A stretch of 64,000 bases of DNA. Origin: Paenibacillus sp. SZ31. GTDB lineage: Bacteria; Bacillota; Bacilli; Paenibacillales; Paenibacillaceae. The notes under the pieces were generated by a model that was given only the letters and a program-made list of their open reading frames with translations, did no database searches and was not told the DNA's origin. The stretch spans positions 62,001-126,000 of the forward strand of contig NZ_JABBEA010000001.1 of assembly GCF_012912005.1 (NCBI RefSeq). Reading direction: 5' to 3'. Position 1 is the first letter of the stretch, and every line of letters starts with the position of its first letter. The translations under genes and the position numbers were made by a program. This document shows, one piece after another, positions 25,815 to 34,459 of this stretch.

Positions 25815-25850
25815 AAAAAGGCATAACCAGTACTCCTCACTGGTTATGCC
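25815..25850 (-). terminator. Terminator of pncB
   Basis: Perfect 12-bp stem GGCATAACCAGT/ACTGGTTATGCC followed by TTTTT on the minus strand. Confidence 0.9.
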
Positions 25851-25873
25851 TCTCTGCATATTGTATGTGTGAA

Positions 25874-27328
25874 TTATTCCTCTGTGGATTTCACATGTTC
25901 CGCAATGAGCTTCTGCTTCATATTCCATGCCGCAGGGCTGATGTTCACACGATAGATCTCCGGGTTGAGCTTCCGTTGGTATTCAGGCCAGAATAGATTC
26001 ATCTGTTCCTTATGGTACGCCCGAATCTCATCTAAATTAGGCAGCTCATACACTTTGCGTCCGTTCACAAAGATCGGCTCCAGCATATTGACCGCTTCGT
26101 AGCGGGTAACGGTCTTTTTCAGATAAGGGTGTAGCGGGTTGAACAGCTTGAGCGGTCCACCCTGTAGCGGCTGTTCTTCCTCTGGATAGCAGATATAATC
26201 TGCAATCGCCTTGCCATGCTTCGGATCAATGATCCGGAACACTTCCTTTTTACCTGGAGTGGACACTTTTTCAGGATTGGCAGATATTTTGATCGTAGGC
26301 AGCATGGCACCGTCCACTTCACGCTCTACCAATTTGTATACTCCACCCAAAGATGGCTGGTCAGAGGCGGTAATCAACTGTGTGCCGACACCCCATGTAT
26401 CAATTCGAGCTCCCTGAGCCTTCAGGTTGAAAATCGTATTCTCATCCAAATCATTGGATGCTACAATTTTCACATAATCCAAGCCAGCCTCATCCAGCAT
26501 CTGACGTGCCTGAATCGACAAGTACGCAAGGTCACCACTGTCCAGACGAATCGCATTCATCTTTTTGCCTTGGCTCTCCAGCTTCTTGGCTGTCTTGATG
26601 GCGTGAGGTACGCCACTGTTCAACGTGTCAAAGGTATCGACCAGCAGCGTAACCTGATCAGGCAACACTTTAGCATACACGTCAAACGCTTCCTGCTCGC
26701 TCATAAAGCTCTGTACCCAGGAATGGGCATGTGTACCTGCTGTTGGAATCCCGAAGCGCTCTCCGGCCAGCATATTGGACGTTGCATGGAATCCTGCCAC
26801 ATATGACGCTCGTGCGCCCCAGATGGCAGCATCCGCTTCCTGTGCACGCCGCGTACCGAATTCGAGTAAGGTATCTTGTTGTGCTACCTGTTTGATCCGC
26901 GAAGCCTTGGTTGCAATCAACGTCTGATAATTCATGAAGTTAAGTATCGCCGTCTCCACCAATTGTGTCTCCATAATGGAGCCTTCTACCCGAATGAGCG
27001 GTTCGTCAGGGAAAACAATTGCACCTTCCTTCATCGAATGAATTGTCCCCAGAAATGAAAACTGGAGCAACTCTTCCAGAAAGACCGGATCGTAATTTTC
27101 CTCTTGTTTGGATAAAAATTTGATGTCGTCCATCGTAAACCGAAGCTGGCTGATATAGTTCACAATTCGTTCCAATCCGGCAAATACCGCATATCCATTG
27201 CCAAATGGAAGCTTACGGAAATAGGCTTCAAATACGGCCTTCCGCTTGTGTGTACCATTCACCCAATGGGCGTACATCATATTGATTTGATATTTATCCG
27301 TATGTAAAGCCAGGCTAGTCGTCTGCAT
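25874..27328 (-). CDS. pncB: Nicotinate phosphoribosyltransferase
   Basis: 484 residues. It converts nicotinate and PRPP to nicotinate mononucleotide in NAD salvage. Seen: the N-terminal ALHTDKYQINMMYAHW, catalytic-region GTHAHSWVQSF, and RLDSGDLAYLS for phosphoribosyl binding. Start ATG 27328 is preferred because GAGAGGATG lies upstream at workable spacing; the ATG three codons earlier overlaps that site. The nicotinamidase gene lies 196 bases upstream on the same strand, and a GGAGACTT/AAGTCTCC inverted repeat (27395-27448) sits between the two. Confidence 0.95.
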   Translation of the reverse strand: MQTTSLALHTDKYQINMMYAHWVNGTHKRKAVFEAYFRKLPFGNGYAVFAGLERIVNYISQLRFTMDDIKFLSKQEENYDPVFLEELLQFSFLGTIHSMKEGAIVFPDEPLIRVEGSIMETQLVETAILNFMNYQTLIATKASRIKQVAQQDTLLEFGTRRAQEADAAIWGARASYVAGFHATSNMLAGERFGIPTAGTHAHSWVQSFMSEQEAFDVYAKVLPDQVTLLVDTFDTLNSGVPHAIKTAKKLESQGKKMNAIRLDSGDLAYLSIQARQMLDEAGLDYVKIVASNDLDENTIFNLKAQGARIDTWGVGTQLITASDQPSLGGVYKLVEREVDGAMLPTIKISANPEKVSTPGKKEVFRIIDPKHGKAIADYICYPEEEQPLQGGPLKLFNPLHPYLKKTVTRYEAVNMLEPIFVNGRKVYELPNLDEIRAYHKEQMNLFWPEYQRKLNPEIYRVNISPAAWNMKQKLIAEHVKSTEE

Positions 27329-27524
27329 TTGTCTCATCCTCTCTGACTTCCGCTCGTGCCCTCAGATTTCACCTGTGGACACGGGTTAACATATGGAGAC
27401 TTATTCTTCATGATTCTGTTCATCCGTAATTAACAAAAACAAGTCTCCCGTACAACCCTATACACCATTCACCACATTCATCCGGTTCCTAACATTAGGT
27501 CACCAGACATGAATATTGATTAAA

Positions 27525-28082
27525 TCACGCCAAGACCGTCTCGCTTGCCTTAACCACCGAGGCACCAAGGCTGGAACGAAAATGTCCGAGCGCCCACTCA
27601 TGTCCTGCCGGATTGAAGCTGGCCACAGCATCTTCATATACCGTAATATGAAAACCTTTATTGTAAGCATCCACTGCCGTATGCAATACACAAATATCCG
27701 TACATACGCCAATGAGTGCAATATCTGTAATGCCACGTGCACGCAGTCTGAGTTCCAGATCTGTCCCACAGAATGCGCTGTACCTTGTCTTATCCATCCA
27801 CCGAATATCCGTTTTCCGTTCCTCCATCACTTGGGCAAGACGACCATACAACTGTCTTCCCTCTGTATTTCGGATGTTATGAGGTGGGAAAAGCGCAGTC
27901 TCCGGGTGATACGGGTCATTCTCTTCGTGCAGATCCACAGCCATGATTACCTCATGTTTGTTCTTACAATAGGCCTCGGTTACAGCTGCAATCGTCTCTT
28001 CGATCTCTACTGCAGGCTGACCTACAGGCAAAGAACCTGTCACAAAATCCTGCGTAAAATCAATGACAATCAGTGCTTTCAT
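27525..28082 (-). CDS. pncA: Nicotinamidase (isochorismatase-like cysteine hydrolase)
   Basis: 185 residues; hydrolyses nicotinamide to nicotinate, feeding PncB. Catalytic Asp in MKALIVIDFTQDFV, metal-site residues DLHEENDPYHPET, catalytic Lys in DKTRYSAF, and nucleophile Cys in GVCTDICVLHTA. Start ATG 28082 has AAGGGAG upstream. It follows the NrtR-like NUDIX gene by 68 bases and probably shares its promoter. Confidence 0.92.
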   Translation of the reverse strand: MKALIVIDFTQDFVTGSLPVGQPAVEIEETIAAVTEAYCKNKHEVIMAVDLHEENDPYHPETALFPPHNIRNTEGRQLYGRLAQVMEERKTDIRWMDKTRYSAFCGTDLELRLRARGITDIALIGVCTDICVLHTAVDAYNKGFHITVYEDAVASFNPAGHEWALGHFRSSLGASVVKASETVLA

Positions 28083-28150
28083 CGTCAACACTCCCTTAGC
28101 CAAGAAATAGTTGATCCTGATTCAATTCAGATTGACACACCTACACATTA

Positions 28151-28954
28151 TTACGTATAGATGGATAGGCGTGGTACGAGTTCTGTAAAACGATATAGCT
28201 GCGCCGGACGCTGCGAGTACTGGTTGGAACTCACCAGGTTCCCCTCTTCATCCCGTACTTCTTCCACAATGCCTTTGCGACTGCGGGTAGATGTAATCTT
28301 GCGAATGAAGTTTGGTTCTTCAAAATCCGGTACAACACTTTGAATAACCTGATATAATTCACTTAATGTAAAATCACGTGGCAGGAACTGACGGGCAATC
28401 GTCGTTTCCAGCATCTGCTGTTGAATACGTCGATAAGCATCTTCGATGATTGTTCTGTGATCAAAGGCCAGTTCCAGTTCTTGCAGTGCCTCCTGAATCG
28501 TGAACAACCCAACATCCTCAGCATCATCTGCCGCTTGGCGTTGATCTAGCATCCATTCTTCTACAAGCGCGAAAAATGCATGAGAGATAATCCAGCCCCT
28601 CGGGTCACGACCCGGCTGACTGTATACATTCAAGTACTCCAGATGCCCACCGTCCACACCTGTCTCTTCCATCAGTTCTCGCTTAGCTGCACCGTAGATG
28701 GACTCGTTCTCCTGACAGAATCCACCCGGTAACGCCCATCTACCGGCAAAAGGCCAGCCTTTGCGCTTGATCAGCATCACTTTCAGTTCCCGAATGGGAA
28801 GTGTCTTCGTCACCGTCTTGCGCTCCCGCTTGGTCAAGGTGAACATAACGATATCCGCAGGAACACCATCGGGTGTACGATATTTCTTGGAACTATAGGC
28901 ACGTGCTGCCTGTTCGTCGCTCTCTGCATTGAAGTGTTCGTAGTTTTCGCTCAT
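28151..28954 (-). CDS. NUDIX protein with C-terminal winged helix, NrtR-like regulator of NAD metabolism
   Basis: 267 residues: a NUDIX domain with an intact box (GGFCQENE ... RELMEETGV), then a C-terminal domain beginning RDFTLSELYQVIQSVV and NFIRKI, typical of NrtR-type winged helices. NrtR proteins bind ADP-ribose-like compounds and repress NAD salvage genes, which fits pncA and pncB just downstream. An intact Nudix box means it could also be an active ADP-ribose pyrophosphatase. Start ATG 28954, or a GTG at 28963. A palindrome covers its promoter. Confidence 0.82.
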   Translation of the reverse strand: MSENYEHFNAESDEQAARAYSSKKYRTPDGVPADIVMFTLTKRERKTVTKTLPIRELKVMLIKRKGWPFAGRWALPGGFCQENESIYGAAKRELMEETGVDGGHLEYLNVYSQPGRDPRGWIISHAFFALVEEWMLDQRQAADDAEDVGLFTIQEALQELELAFDHRTIIEDAYRRIQQQMLETTIARQFLPRDFTLSELYQVIQSVVPDFEEPNFIRKITSTRSRKGIVEEVRDEEGNLVSSNQYSQRPAQLYRFTELVPRLSIYT

Positions 28955-28988
28955 GGGCACCACCGACTATTTTCATTTTGATAATTTC

Positions 28989-29016
28989 ATTATGACATAA
29001 TAATATCTTTTGTCAA
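28989..29016 (-). promoter_or_regulatory. Promoter and candidate operator of the NAD salvage genes
   Basis: TTGACA (29011-29016), 16-base spacer, CATAAT (28989-28994) on the minus strand. The perfect palindrome ATTATGACATAAT (28989-29001) covers the -10 box and is a candidate repressor site. It does not occur before pncB. Confidence 0.6.
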
Positions 29017-29032
29017 CTACGGGATTCCTGCG

Positions 29033-29437
29033 TTATGTTCTTGGACGTGCTATACGGAATGTCGCCGTAGCCATGCATCCCAACGTGCCCGACGCATCAC
29101 GTACTTCCGATTGAGTCGTAACACTGCGTCCAGCCTGATGCAGTACCGTAGCTGTCACCGTTAATTCCCCTAGTTTCATGGGTGCGAGAAAATGAACGTT
29201 CAGATTTGTTGTCACACAGCCATCTACTTCCATTGCTGCTGTTGCGACCATACCCATCGCCTGGTCCATCAGTGAAGTCAATACACCCCCATGAATAATC
29301 CCCATGGAGTTCGTATGATGTTCACCTGCTGTCAGCGCGATCTGCACTTCTTTGCCGTCTCCTTTAATATAACGACAGCCGAGAAAGCCCCAGAACCGTC
29401 CGTCTCCGTCTTCCACCATTTTGTCCAAAATACTCAT
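29033..29437 (-). CDS. PaaI-family acyl-CoA thioesterase (hotdog fold)
   Basis: 134 residues with the hotdog signature HTNSMGIIHGGVLTSLMDQAMG, where His-Gly-Gly and the Asp nearby form the usual active site, and TTNLNVHFLAPMK. It should hydrolyse acyl- or aryl-CoA thioesters; substrate unknown. Monocistronic between the NUDIX gene promoter and ricA. Confidence 0.87.
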   Translation of the reverse strand: MSILDKMVEDGDGRFWGFLGCRYIKGDGKEVQIALTAGEHHTNSMGIIHGGVLTSLMDQAMGMVATAAMEVDGCVTTNLNVHFLAPMKLGELTVTATVLHQAGRSVTTQSEVRDASGTLGCMATATFRIARPRT

Positions 29438-29610
29438 TATTCATTTCTCCTTTATTGCACTGTACGTATCAAGCTCTTGATGTCATGTGCCTTTATCATT
29501 AAAAATCAGCGCGCCACACAAAATAACCCCACAGCGTGGAGCTTTGCTTGGAAGTATATTCCGAGTACTTGGCGATAGCCACCCCATGTTAACGATAATA
29601 ATGTAATGTC

Positions 29611-29637
29611 AAAAAAGGCGCGGACTGCGTCCGCACC
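29611..29637 (-). terminator. Terminator of the ricA gene
   Basis: GGCGCGGAC/GTCCGC-CC stem with a 3-base loop, followed by TTTTTT on the minus strand, 11 bases past the ricA stop. Confidence 0.82.
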
Positions 29638-29647
29638 CTTCCGTCAT

Positions 29648-30097
29648 TTAACCGCAACTGGTCGGAGGTGAATCCGTTCCAGCCTCCACGTTCACTTTTT
29701 CGGAAACCGTATCCCGGATTACAGAGATCACAAGCTGAAGCAAGTAGTTGATATCGCTTTGGCTCTGCTGGAATTCCGTAACCAATGGAATACTGTCCAG
29801 TTCGCTTTGCAGATCGTCAATTTCCTGTTCAATTTTGCTGACCATCTCCACATTTTTGAAGCTTTCAAAAGCAACGATCTCTTTTTGTTTCTTCTTGATG
29901 GTTGTAATCAATTGCTGGATGCGCTCATGATCACGAATTTTGGTTTCAGCCTGTTGAAACTGTCTAACTTCCTCACTCGTTCCGAGCATATCAGCCAATT
30001 CTTTGGCTTTTCCCATAATGTCGTCGCGTATGACCAGATTGCGCGTATCGTAGGTAGGCATTCCATAATGGTTGTACTGCACTTCTTCCTGCGCCAC
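29648..30097 (-). CDS. ricA: RicA/YmcA-family regulator (YlbF-like)
   Basis: 149 residues, mainly a helical DUF964/YlbF-type domain: KAKELADMLGTSEEVRQF, IRDHERIQQLITTIKKKQKEIV and SIPLVTEFQQSQSDINYLLQLV. In B. subtilis RicA (YmcA) works with RicF (YlbF) and RicT (YaaT) with RNase Y on mRNA maturation and in biofilm and sporulation control. Position next to miaB matches ymcB-ymcA. B. subtilis RicA takes part in iron-sulfur cluster binding through several Cys; here only one Cys is present, next to the last residue. Confidence 0.88.
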   Translation of the reverse strand: MAQEEVQYNHYGMPTYDTRNLVIRDDIMGKAKELADMLGTSEEVRQFQQAETKIRDHERIQQLITTIKKKQKEIVAFESFKNVEMVSKIEQEIDDLQSELDSIPLVTEFQQSQSDINYLLQLVISVIRDTVSEKVNVEAGTDSPPTSCG

Positions 30098-30142
30098 TGA
30101 AATCGCTCCATTCTATGAGATGATATAAGATGAAACTCACTG

Positions 30143-30332
30143 TTGCACTAAGTTCAGTCGACTGCTGAGTGACCGCTGCGGTGTCGGATCGTTCTTTTGA
30201 TCGCTGTTGTCTCCGAATTTTTTCGATTGAGATTGTTCAAGGTTAAAATTCGGAGACAAAGGCGAACGCTTCGCTTCTACAGAATCGATTCCGTCACCTT
30301 CGCTACGCTCGGCGTAACCCCGCTAAGTGCAA
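30143..30332. repeat. Probable dispersed repeat element (MITE-like)
   Basis: A 190-base non-coding block with near-identical inverted ends TTGCACTAAG (30143-30152) and CTAAGTGCAA (30323-30332). Inside is a perfect 15-bp inverted repeat TTGTCTCCGAATTTT (30207-30221) / AAAATTCGGAGACAA (30245-30259), and further short palindromes. It lies between miaB and ricA, and contains no ORF of note. Multi-copy status cannot be seen from one window. Confidence 0.55.
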
Positions 30333-30362
30333 AAAATCATTCATCTTATTTGTGTGTGTGTA

Positions 30363-31919
30363 TTACTGATTGGCAGCTACCGGCTCAGAGAGCAGGTTGC
30401 CCCGAATATAAAAAGTCATCGGATCGGTGATTTCCACTTGTACGAAAGTACCGATCAAATCTTTGGGTCCTTCAAAATGCACCAGCTTGTTGCTGCGCGT
30501 TCGTCCTGCCAGAACTTCGGAATTCCGTTTGCTCTCGCCTTCAACGAGTACTTCAACGATTTTGCCGCGTTGCTCTTCATTGCTTCGATGGCTGTATTCG
30601 TTGATGGTTTCATTCAAGCGCTTCAAACGTTCCTTCTTCACTTCCATCGGTACGTTATCCTCCATCACCGCAGCAGGCGTACCTTCACGCGGGGAATAGA
30701 TAAAGGTATAAGCAAAATCATACCCTACTTCACGAACAAGGGAAAGTGTATCTTCAAATTGTTCTTCCGTTTCCCCAGGGAAACCAACAATAATATCCGT
30801 TGTCAAAACGACTTCCGGAATGGCCGTTTTAATTTTTCCAGCCAGGTTCAAATAGTGTTCCCGGCTATACTTGCGGCTCATACGCTTGAGTACTTCCGAA
30901 CTGCCAGACTGCACCGGAAGATGGATATGCTCCACCAGGTTTCCGCCCTTGGCCAACACTTCAATCAAGCGATCATCAAAGTCACGTGGGTGACTGGTTG
31001 TAAAACGTACTCGCGGAATATCGATTTGGCGGATGGCATCCATTAAATCACCAAAGCTGTAGTTCAGGTCGATGAAATCTTTGCCGTACGCATTCACATT
31101 TTGACCAAGCAGGGTGATTTCCTTGAAACCCTGGCGTGCCAAATCCCGTACTTCGGCAATGACATCTTCTGGACGACGGCTGCGTTCTTTGCCCCGTGTG
31201 AACGGAACGATGCAATATGTACAAAACTTGTCGCAGCCATACATAATGTTTACCCAACCGCGCATACCCTCACGTTTCTTCGGCAGGTTCTCAATAATAT
31301 CGCCTTCCTTGGACCATACTTCAACAACCATTTCTTTGTTGAATAGTGCTTCCTGGATCAGATGTGGCAACCGGTGCACATTATGTGTACCGAAGATCAT
31401 ATCCACAAATCCATGCTTCTGCATGATCCGGTTGACGACGCCTTCCTCCTGGGACATACACCCGCATACGCCAAGTAACAACCCCGGACGTTCGAGTTTT
31501 AGCGTTTTCAGGTGACCAAGCTCACCAAACACCTTATCTTCCGCATTTTCCCGTATGGCACACGTATTGAGCAGAATAATATCAGCCTCTTTGCGATCCT
31601 CTGTAGCCTGATATCCCATAGACTCAAGCAGACCTTTGATGGTCTCCGAGTCATGCTCGTTCATCTGACATCCATACGTATATACAATATAATGTTTGCC
31701 TTTCCCTATGTTTTTCAGTTCATCGGGAACGGCATTTTCGTAAAGCACCTGGACGTCTTCCTTGCCCCGCTGTTTCTCCTGACGATGATTGGGTTCCGAT
31801 TTGATGTTAATCTCACGGCCCCGGATTCTTATCTTTTTGCTGAATTCATCTTGCGAAATTACTTTGGCATCGGAGAAATCAAAATATTGGGAGTAATCCT
31901 TTTTTGAGTCTTTAGCCAT
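30363..31919 (-). CDS. miaB: tRNA-2-methylthio-N6-dimethylallyladenosine synthase
   Basis: 518 residues. Radical-SAM methylthiotransferase that adds a methylthio group to i6A37 of tRNA. N-terminal UPF0004 domain with three cluster Cys ([34 protein letters not shown]), radical-SAM motif CDKFCTYC, and a C-terminal TRAM domain ([11 protein letters not shown] onwards). An N-terminal extension of about 70 polar residues is normal for Firmicute MiaB. It is followed by the repeat element and ricA. Confidence 0.96.
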   Translation of the reverse strand: MAKDSKKDYSQYFDFSDAKVISQDEFSKKIRIRGREINIKSEPNHRQEKQRGKEDVQVLYENAVPDELKNIGKGKHYIVYTYGCQMNEHDSETIKGLLESMGYQATEDRKEADIILLNTCAIRENAEDKVFGELGHLKTLKLERPGLLLGVCGCMSQEEGVVNRIMQKHGFVDMIFGTHNVHRLPHLIQEALFNKEMVVEVWSKEGDIIENLPKKREGMRGWVNIMYGCDKFCTYCIVPFTRGKERSRRPEDVIAEVRDLARQGFKEITLLGQNVNAYGKDFIDLNYSFGDLMDAIRQIDIPRVRFTTSHPRDFDDRLIEVLAKGGNLVEHIHLPVQSGSSEVLKRMSRKYSREHYLNLAGKIKTAIPEVVLTTDIIVGFPGETEEQFEDTLSLVREVGYDFAYTFIYSPREGTPAAVMEDNVPMEVKKERLKRLNETINEYSHRSNEEQRGKIVEVLVEGESKRNSEVLAGRTRSNKLVHFEGPKDLIGTFVQVEITDPMTFYIRGNLLSEPVAANQ

Positions 31920-32022
31920 TTCCTTCGGTCACTCCTTACAGCCTCTATTAATAAAAAATCGTTCATTCATCCCTGTTCCACATGAATTTGTCGCTTGGAA
32001 CAGCAAAAGAGCATTACAGCAA

Positions 32023-32031
32023 ATTATAGCA
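32023..32031 (-). promoter_or_regulatory. Possible extended -10 promoter of miaB
   Basis: TGCTATAAT on the minus strand is a consensus -10 with the extended TGn. No good -35 is seen at 17 bases. It lies about 105 bases before the miaB start. The rest of the 31920-32232 gap holds only the pduL terminator. Confidence 0.45.
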
Positions 32032-32120
32032 TGAATTGGGCCGTAGTTCCACATCCAAACCACATGCGCCTTCGTCTAATCCGAAACCTGCAAGGCTCAG
32101 AAGAACTCTCCAAAAACAAA

Positions 32121-32183
32121 TAAAAAACCTGAGCCTTGCCATCAGGGTTGGAATTAACCGACCTCGTTGGCTGTGCTCAGGTT
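32121..32183 (-). terminator. Terminator of pduL
   Basis: AAACCTGAGC/GCTCAGGTTT arms around a 40-base internally structured loop, followed by T6 on the minus strand. Confidence 0.75.
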
Positions 32184-32232
32184 TATACGTTATTCAGACC
32201 GCGTAATTCGCGGCTGAAGGCTGTTCATGTTA

Positions 32233-32805
32233 TTAGTCGATGATTTCAGCAGTGTCGCCATTACGAGCGCCAGCAGCGTTAGCTTCATCTGTATCAATAT
32301 GCATGTCCAGTGCGAAAGAATCGGATACACGAGCCAGTACATTTTCCAGTACCAGACCACGATCTCCGCTCAAGCGAACTTTCAGCAATTGTTTGTCCTC
32401 GATACCCCATTTAGCAGCATCAGAAGTATGGAAGTGGATGTGACGAGCAGCAACGATAACACCTTTATCAATTGTTACTTCGCCAGCAGGTCCTTTAATC
32501 GTGATTCCCGGTGTGCCTTCAATGCTTCCGGATTCACGTACAGGTGCTTTAACACCAATGGCAAATGAATCTGTCATGGAGATCTCCAGTTGCGTTTCAG
32601 GGCGAACAGGTCCAAGGATACGCACTTTATCAAACTGTCCTTTCGAACCAATTACCGCTACAGTTTCGTTAGCAGCGTATTGGCCAGGCTGGGACAGAGC
32701 TTTAAATTCAGTCAGTTCATAACCTTTACCAAACAAAATTTCAACGTGCTCTTGGGATACATGAATGTGACGGGCAGATACGCCCACAGGTACTGTTTTA
32801 CTCAT
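32233..32805 (-). CDS. pduL: Phosphate propanoyltransferase PduL
   Basis: 190 residues with both halves of the PduL fold: VPVGVSARHIHVSQEHVEIL near the start and VIVAARHIHFHTSDAAKWG in the middle; the two ARHIH motifs carry zinc ligands. It exchanges CoA and phosphate on acetyl or propionyl groups. Start ATG 32805 has GGAGTG upstream. No microcompartment shell or other pdu/eut genes are nearby, and no encapsulation peptide is visible at the N terminus, so it is probably a cytosolic phosphotransacylase. Confidence 0.92.
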   Translation of the reverse strand: MSKTVPVGVSARHIHVSQEHVEILFGKGYELTEFKALSQPGQYAANETVAVIGSKGQFDKVRILGPVRPETQLEISMTDSFAIGVKAPVRESGSIEGTPGITIKGPAGEVTIDKGVIVAARHIHFHTSDAAKWGIEDKQLLKVRLSGDRGLVLENVLARVSDSFALDMHIDTDEANAAGARNGDTAEIID

Positions 32806-32998
32806 CGTAAATTTCACTCCTTGTTTATCTATGGCCTGTACTCAGGCTCTTAACAATCCAATGGTATTATACCCCTTTTTGGAGTGAAATGAAAACGAAC
32901 TGGTGAAAATTCATGAAATACACATATTTCACCATCATTTCCCGCCTTTATTTGGAAAAATTCATTATAACCTTTCAGTCACACACAGCACTTCACTA

Positions 32999-33991
32999 TT
33001 ACAAGGAAGCCCCATTCATCTGCGGATTGCTCTCTGGCAAGTGTTCCCCCAGATAACTCATGGCATGCCCCCACAACCAGCCACGTACCAATTGTTCATC
33101 ATAATGTTTGAGCAGGATTTCCGTCAGTCTCGGGTAATGCCCTGCATGTTCGAGTCCCTCAATGTACGATGAAATTCCATCAAAATCAGACCCCATCATC
33201 AGATGATGCTGCCCGCCGAGAGAACAGATCTGCTCGATATGAGGTAGCAGGTCTTCTATATGCACTTCCCCTTCCTGTTTAACAAACCAAGGGACAAACG
33301 TTAGTCCGATCCGCCCTTCTCGGGCAATGATGGCCTGAATCTGATCATCTTTCAGATTACGCACATGCGGACATACGGTATAGCTGTTGGAATGGGAAGC
33401 AATAAAAGGACGTTCACTCAAGTCAGTCAGTTCCCAGAAACCTTTTTCCGTCAGATGTGACACATCTAACAGCATCCCGATTTCGTTACACCGACGCACC
33501 AGTTCCTTTCCCTTCTCGGTCAGACCCGCTCCACGCTTCTCCATAATTCCATCAGCCGCCCAATTGGAATAGTTCCACGTAAGTCCAACAATTCGAACGC
33601 CCATCTGATAACATAACTCCAGATAGAACAGGTTGCCTTCCAGACCGTCTACACCCTCCAGTGTGATTAATCCCCACGGACCCTCTATTTGCCCCACCTG
33701 AGCCACCTGTTCGCGCCATAACAACGTCTGTGTGCCGTCAGGCAGCTTCTGGCTTCTCTCTACACGCTTACGATAGATCTCCAATTGCCCCATCACATGT
33801 TCAAACTTGCCACTGCCAAGTACTTCAGGCAAGTAGATGGCGAAAGCCTGCAAGCCTACTTTACCGTCTTTCAAGCGTTGCAAATTCACATCCAGTTGTG
33901 GAGCATCTTCGAATGAAAGAGCAGGCTGCATCAATATTTTGCTCAGTGCATCACAGTGTAAATCAGCTACACGCCAATCCGACAAGGACAT
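32999..33991 (-). CDS. Membrane dipeptidase-family (M19) zinc dipeptidase
   Basis: 330 residues. Amidohydrolase fold: VADLHCD near the start (His and Asp metal ligands), GLITLEGVDGLEG with bridging Glu, LLDVSHLTEKGFWEL, FIASHSNSY and MMGSDFDGI. Family members cleave dipeptides, often with a D-residue. No signal peptide, so it is cytoplasmic. In B. subtilis tdh and kbl lie between spoVS and miaB; this gene and pduL occupy that place here. Confidence 0.9.
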   Translation of the reverse strand: MSLSDWRVADLHCDALSKILMQPALSFEDAPQLDVNLQRLKDGKVGLQAFAIYLPEVLGSGKFEHVMGQLEIYRKRVERSQKLPDGTQTLLWREQVAQVGQIEGPWGLITLEGVDGLEGNLFYLELCYQMGVRIVGLTWNYSNWAADGIMEKRGAGLTEKGKELVRRCNEIGMLLDVSHLTEKGFWELTDLSERPFIASHSNSYTVCPHVRNLKDDQIQAIIAREGRIGLTFVPWFVKQEGEVHIEDLLPHIEQICSLGGQHHLMMGSDFDGISSYIEGLEHAGHYPRLTEILLKHYDEQLVRGWLWGHAMSYLGEHLPESNPQMNGASL

Positions 33992-34030
33992 CGTTAACCC
34001 TCCTTTTATATTTTGTTACAAAAAAAACGC

Positions 34031-34063
34031 AAAAAAACCTGTCTACATCATCGTAAACAGGTT
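34031..34063 (-). terminator. Terminator of spoVS
   Basis: AACCTGT/ACAGGTT arms with T7 on the minus strand, 19 bases past the stop. Confidence 0.75.
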
Positions 34064-34081
34064 CAATGCATACTGCATGTA

Positions 34082-34342
34082 TTATCTGGGCTCCACAATC
34101 AGCTTAATGGCCGTTCGGTCCTCGCCGTCGATCACAATGTCTGTAAAAGCTGGAATACAAATCAGGTCAACTCCGCTTGGTGCTACAAATCCCCGGGCTA
34201 TTGCTACCGCTTTGATGGCTTGGTTCAGTGCTCCCGCTCCAATTGCCTGCAGTTCAGCATTTCCACGTTCACGAAGAACCCCTGCAAGAGCGCCGGCTAC
34301 AGAATTAGGATTGGACTTTGCTGAAACTTTTAATACATCCAT
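34082..34342 (-). CDS. spoVS: Stage V sporulation protein S
   Basis: 86 residues, the standard SpoVS length, starting MDVLKVSAKSNPNSVAGALA at ATG 34342 behind AGGGAGGT. An Alba-like small protein needed in B. subtilis for normal progress of spore coat assembly and septation. The sequence is highly conserved throughout. A sigma-H-type promoter precedes it, in agreement with the known control in B. subtilis. Confidence 0.96.
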   Translation of the reverse strand: MDVLKVSAKSNPNSVAGALAGVLRERGNAELQAIGAGALNQAIKAVAIARGFVAPSGVDLICIPAFTDIVIDGEDRTAIKLIVEPR

Positions 34343-34394
34343 GGTAAGTACCTCCCTGGGAATGTTGAAAGTTTGTTTCCACTTACTAGATGTT

Positions 34395-34421
34395 ATTCGC
34401 GGGAGGCAAAAAAATTCCTTC
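34395..34421 (-). promoter_or_regulatory. Sigma-H-type promoter of spoVS
   Basis: On the minus strand GAAGGAATT (34413-34421) matches the sigma-H -35 RnAGGAwww and GAAT (34395-34398) the -10, with 14 bases between. It lies about 50 bases before the start codon. Confidence 0.6.
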
Positions 34422-34459
34422 TTTTTAGACGGGTTTCCCTGCAAAATGGGACAATACCC

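Noticed and set aside
30327-31046. Plus-strand open frame of 239 codons opposite miaB
   Set aside because: Lies opposite the conserved radical-SAM and TRAM coding regions, no ribosome site.
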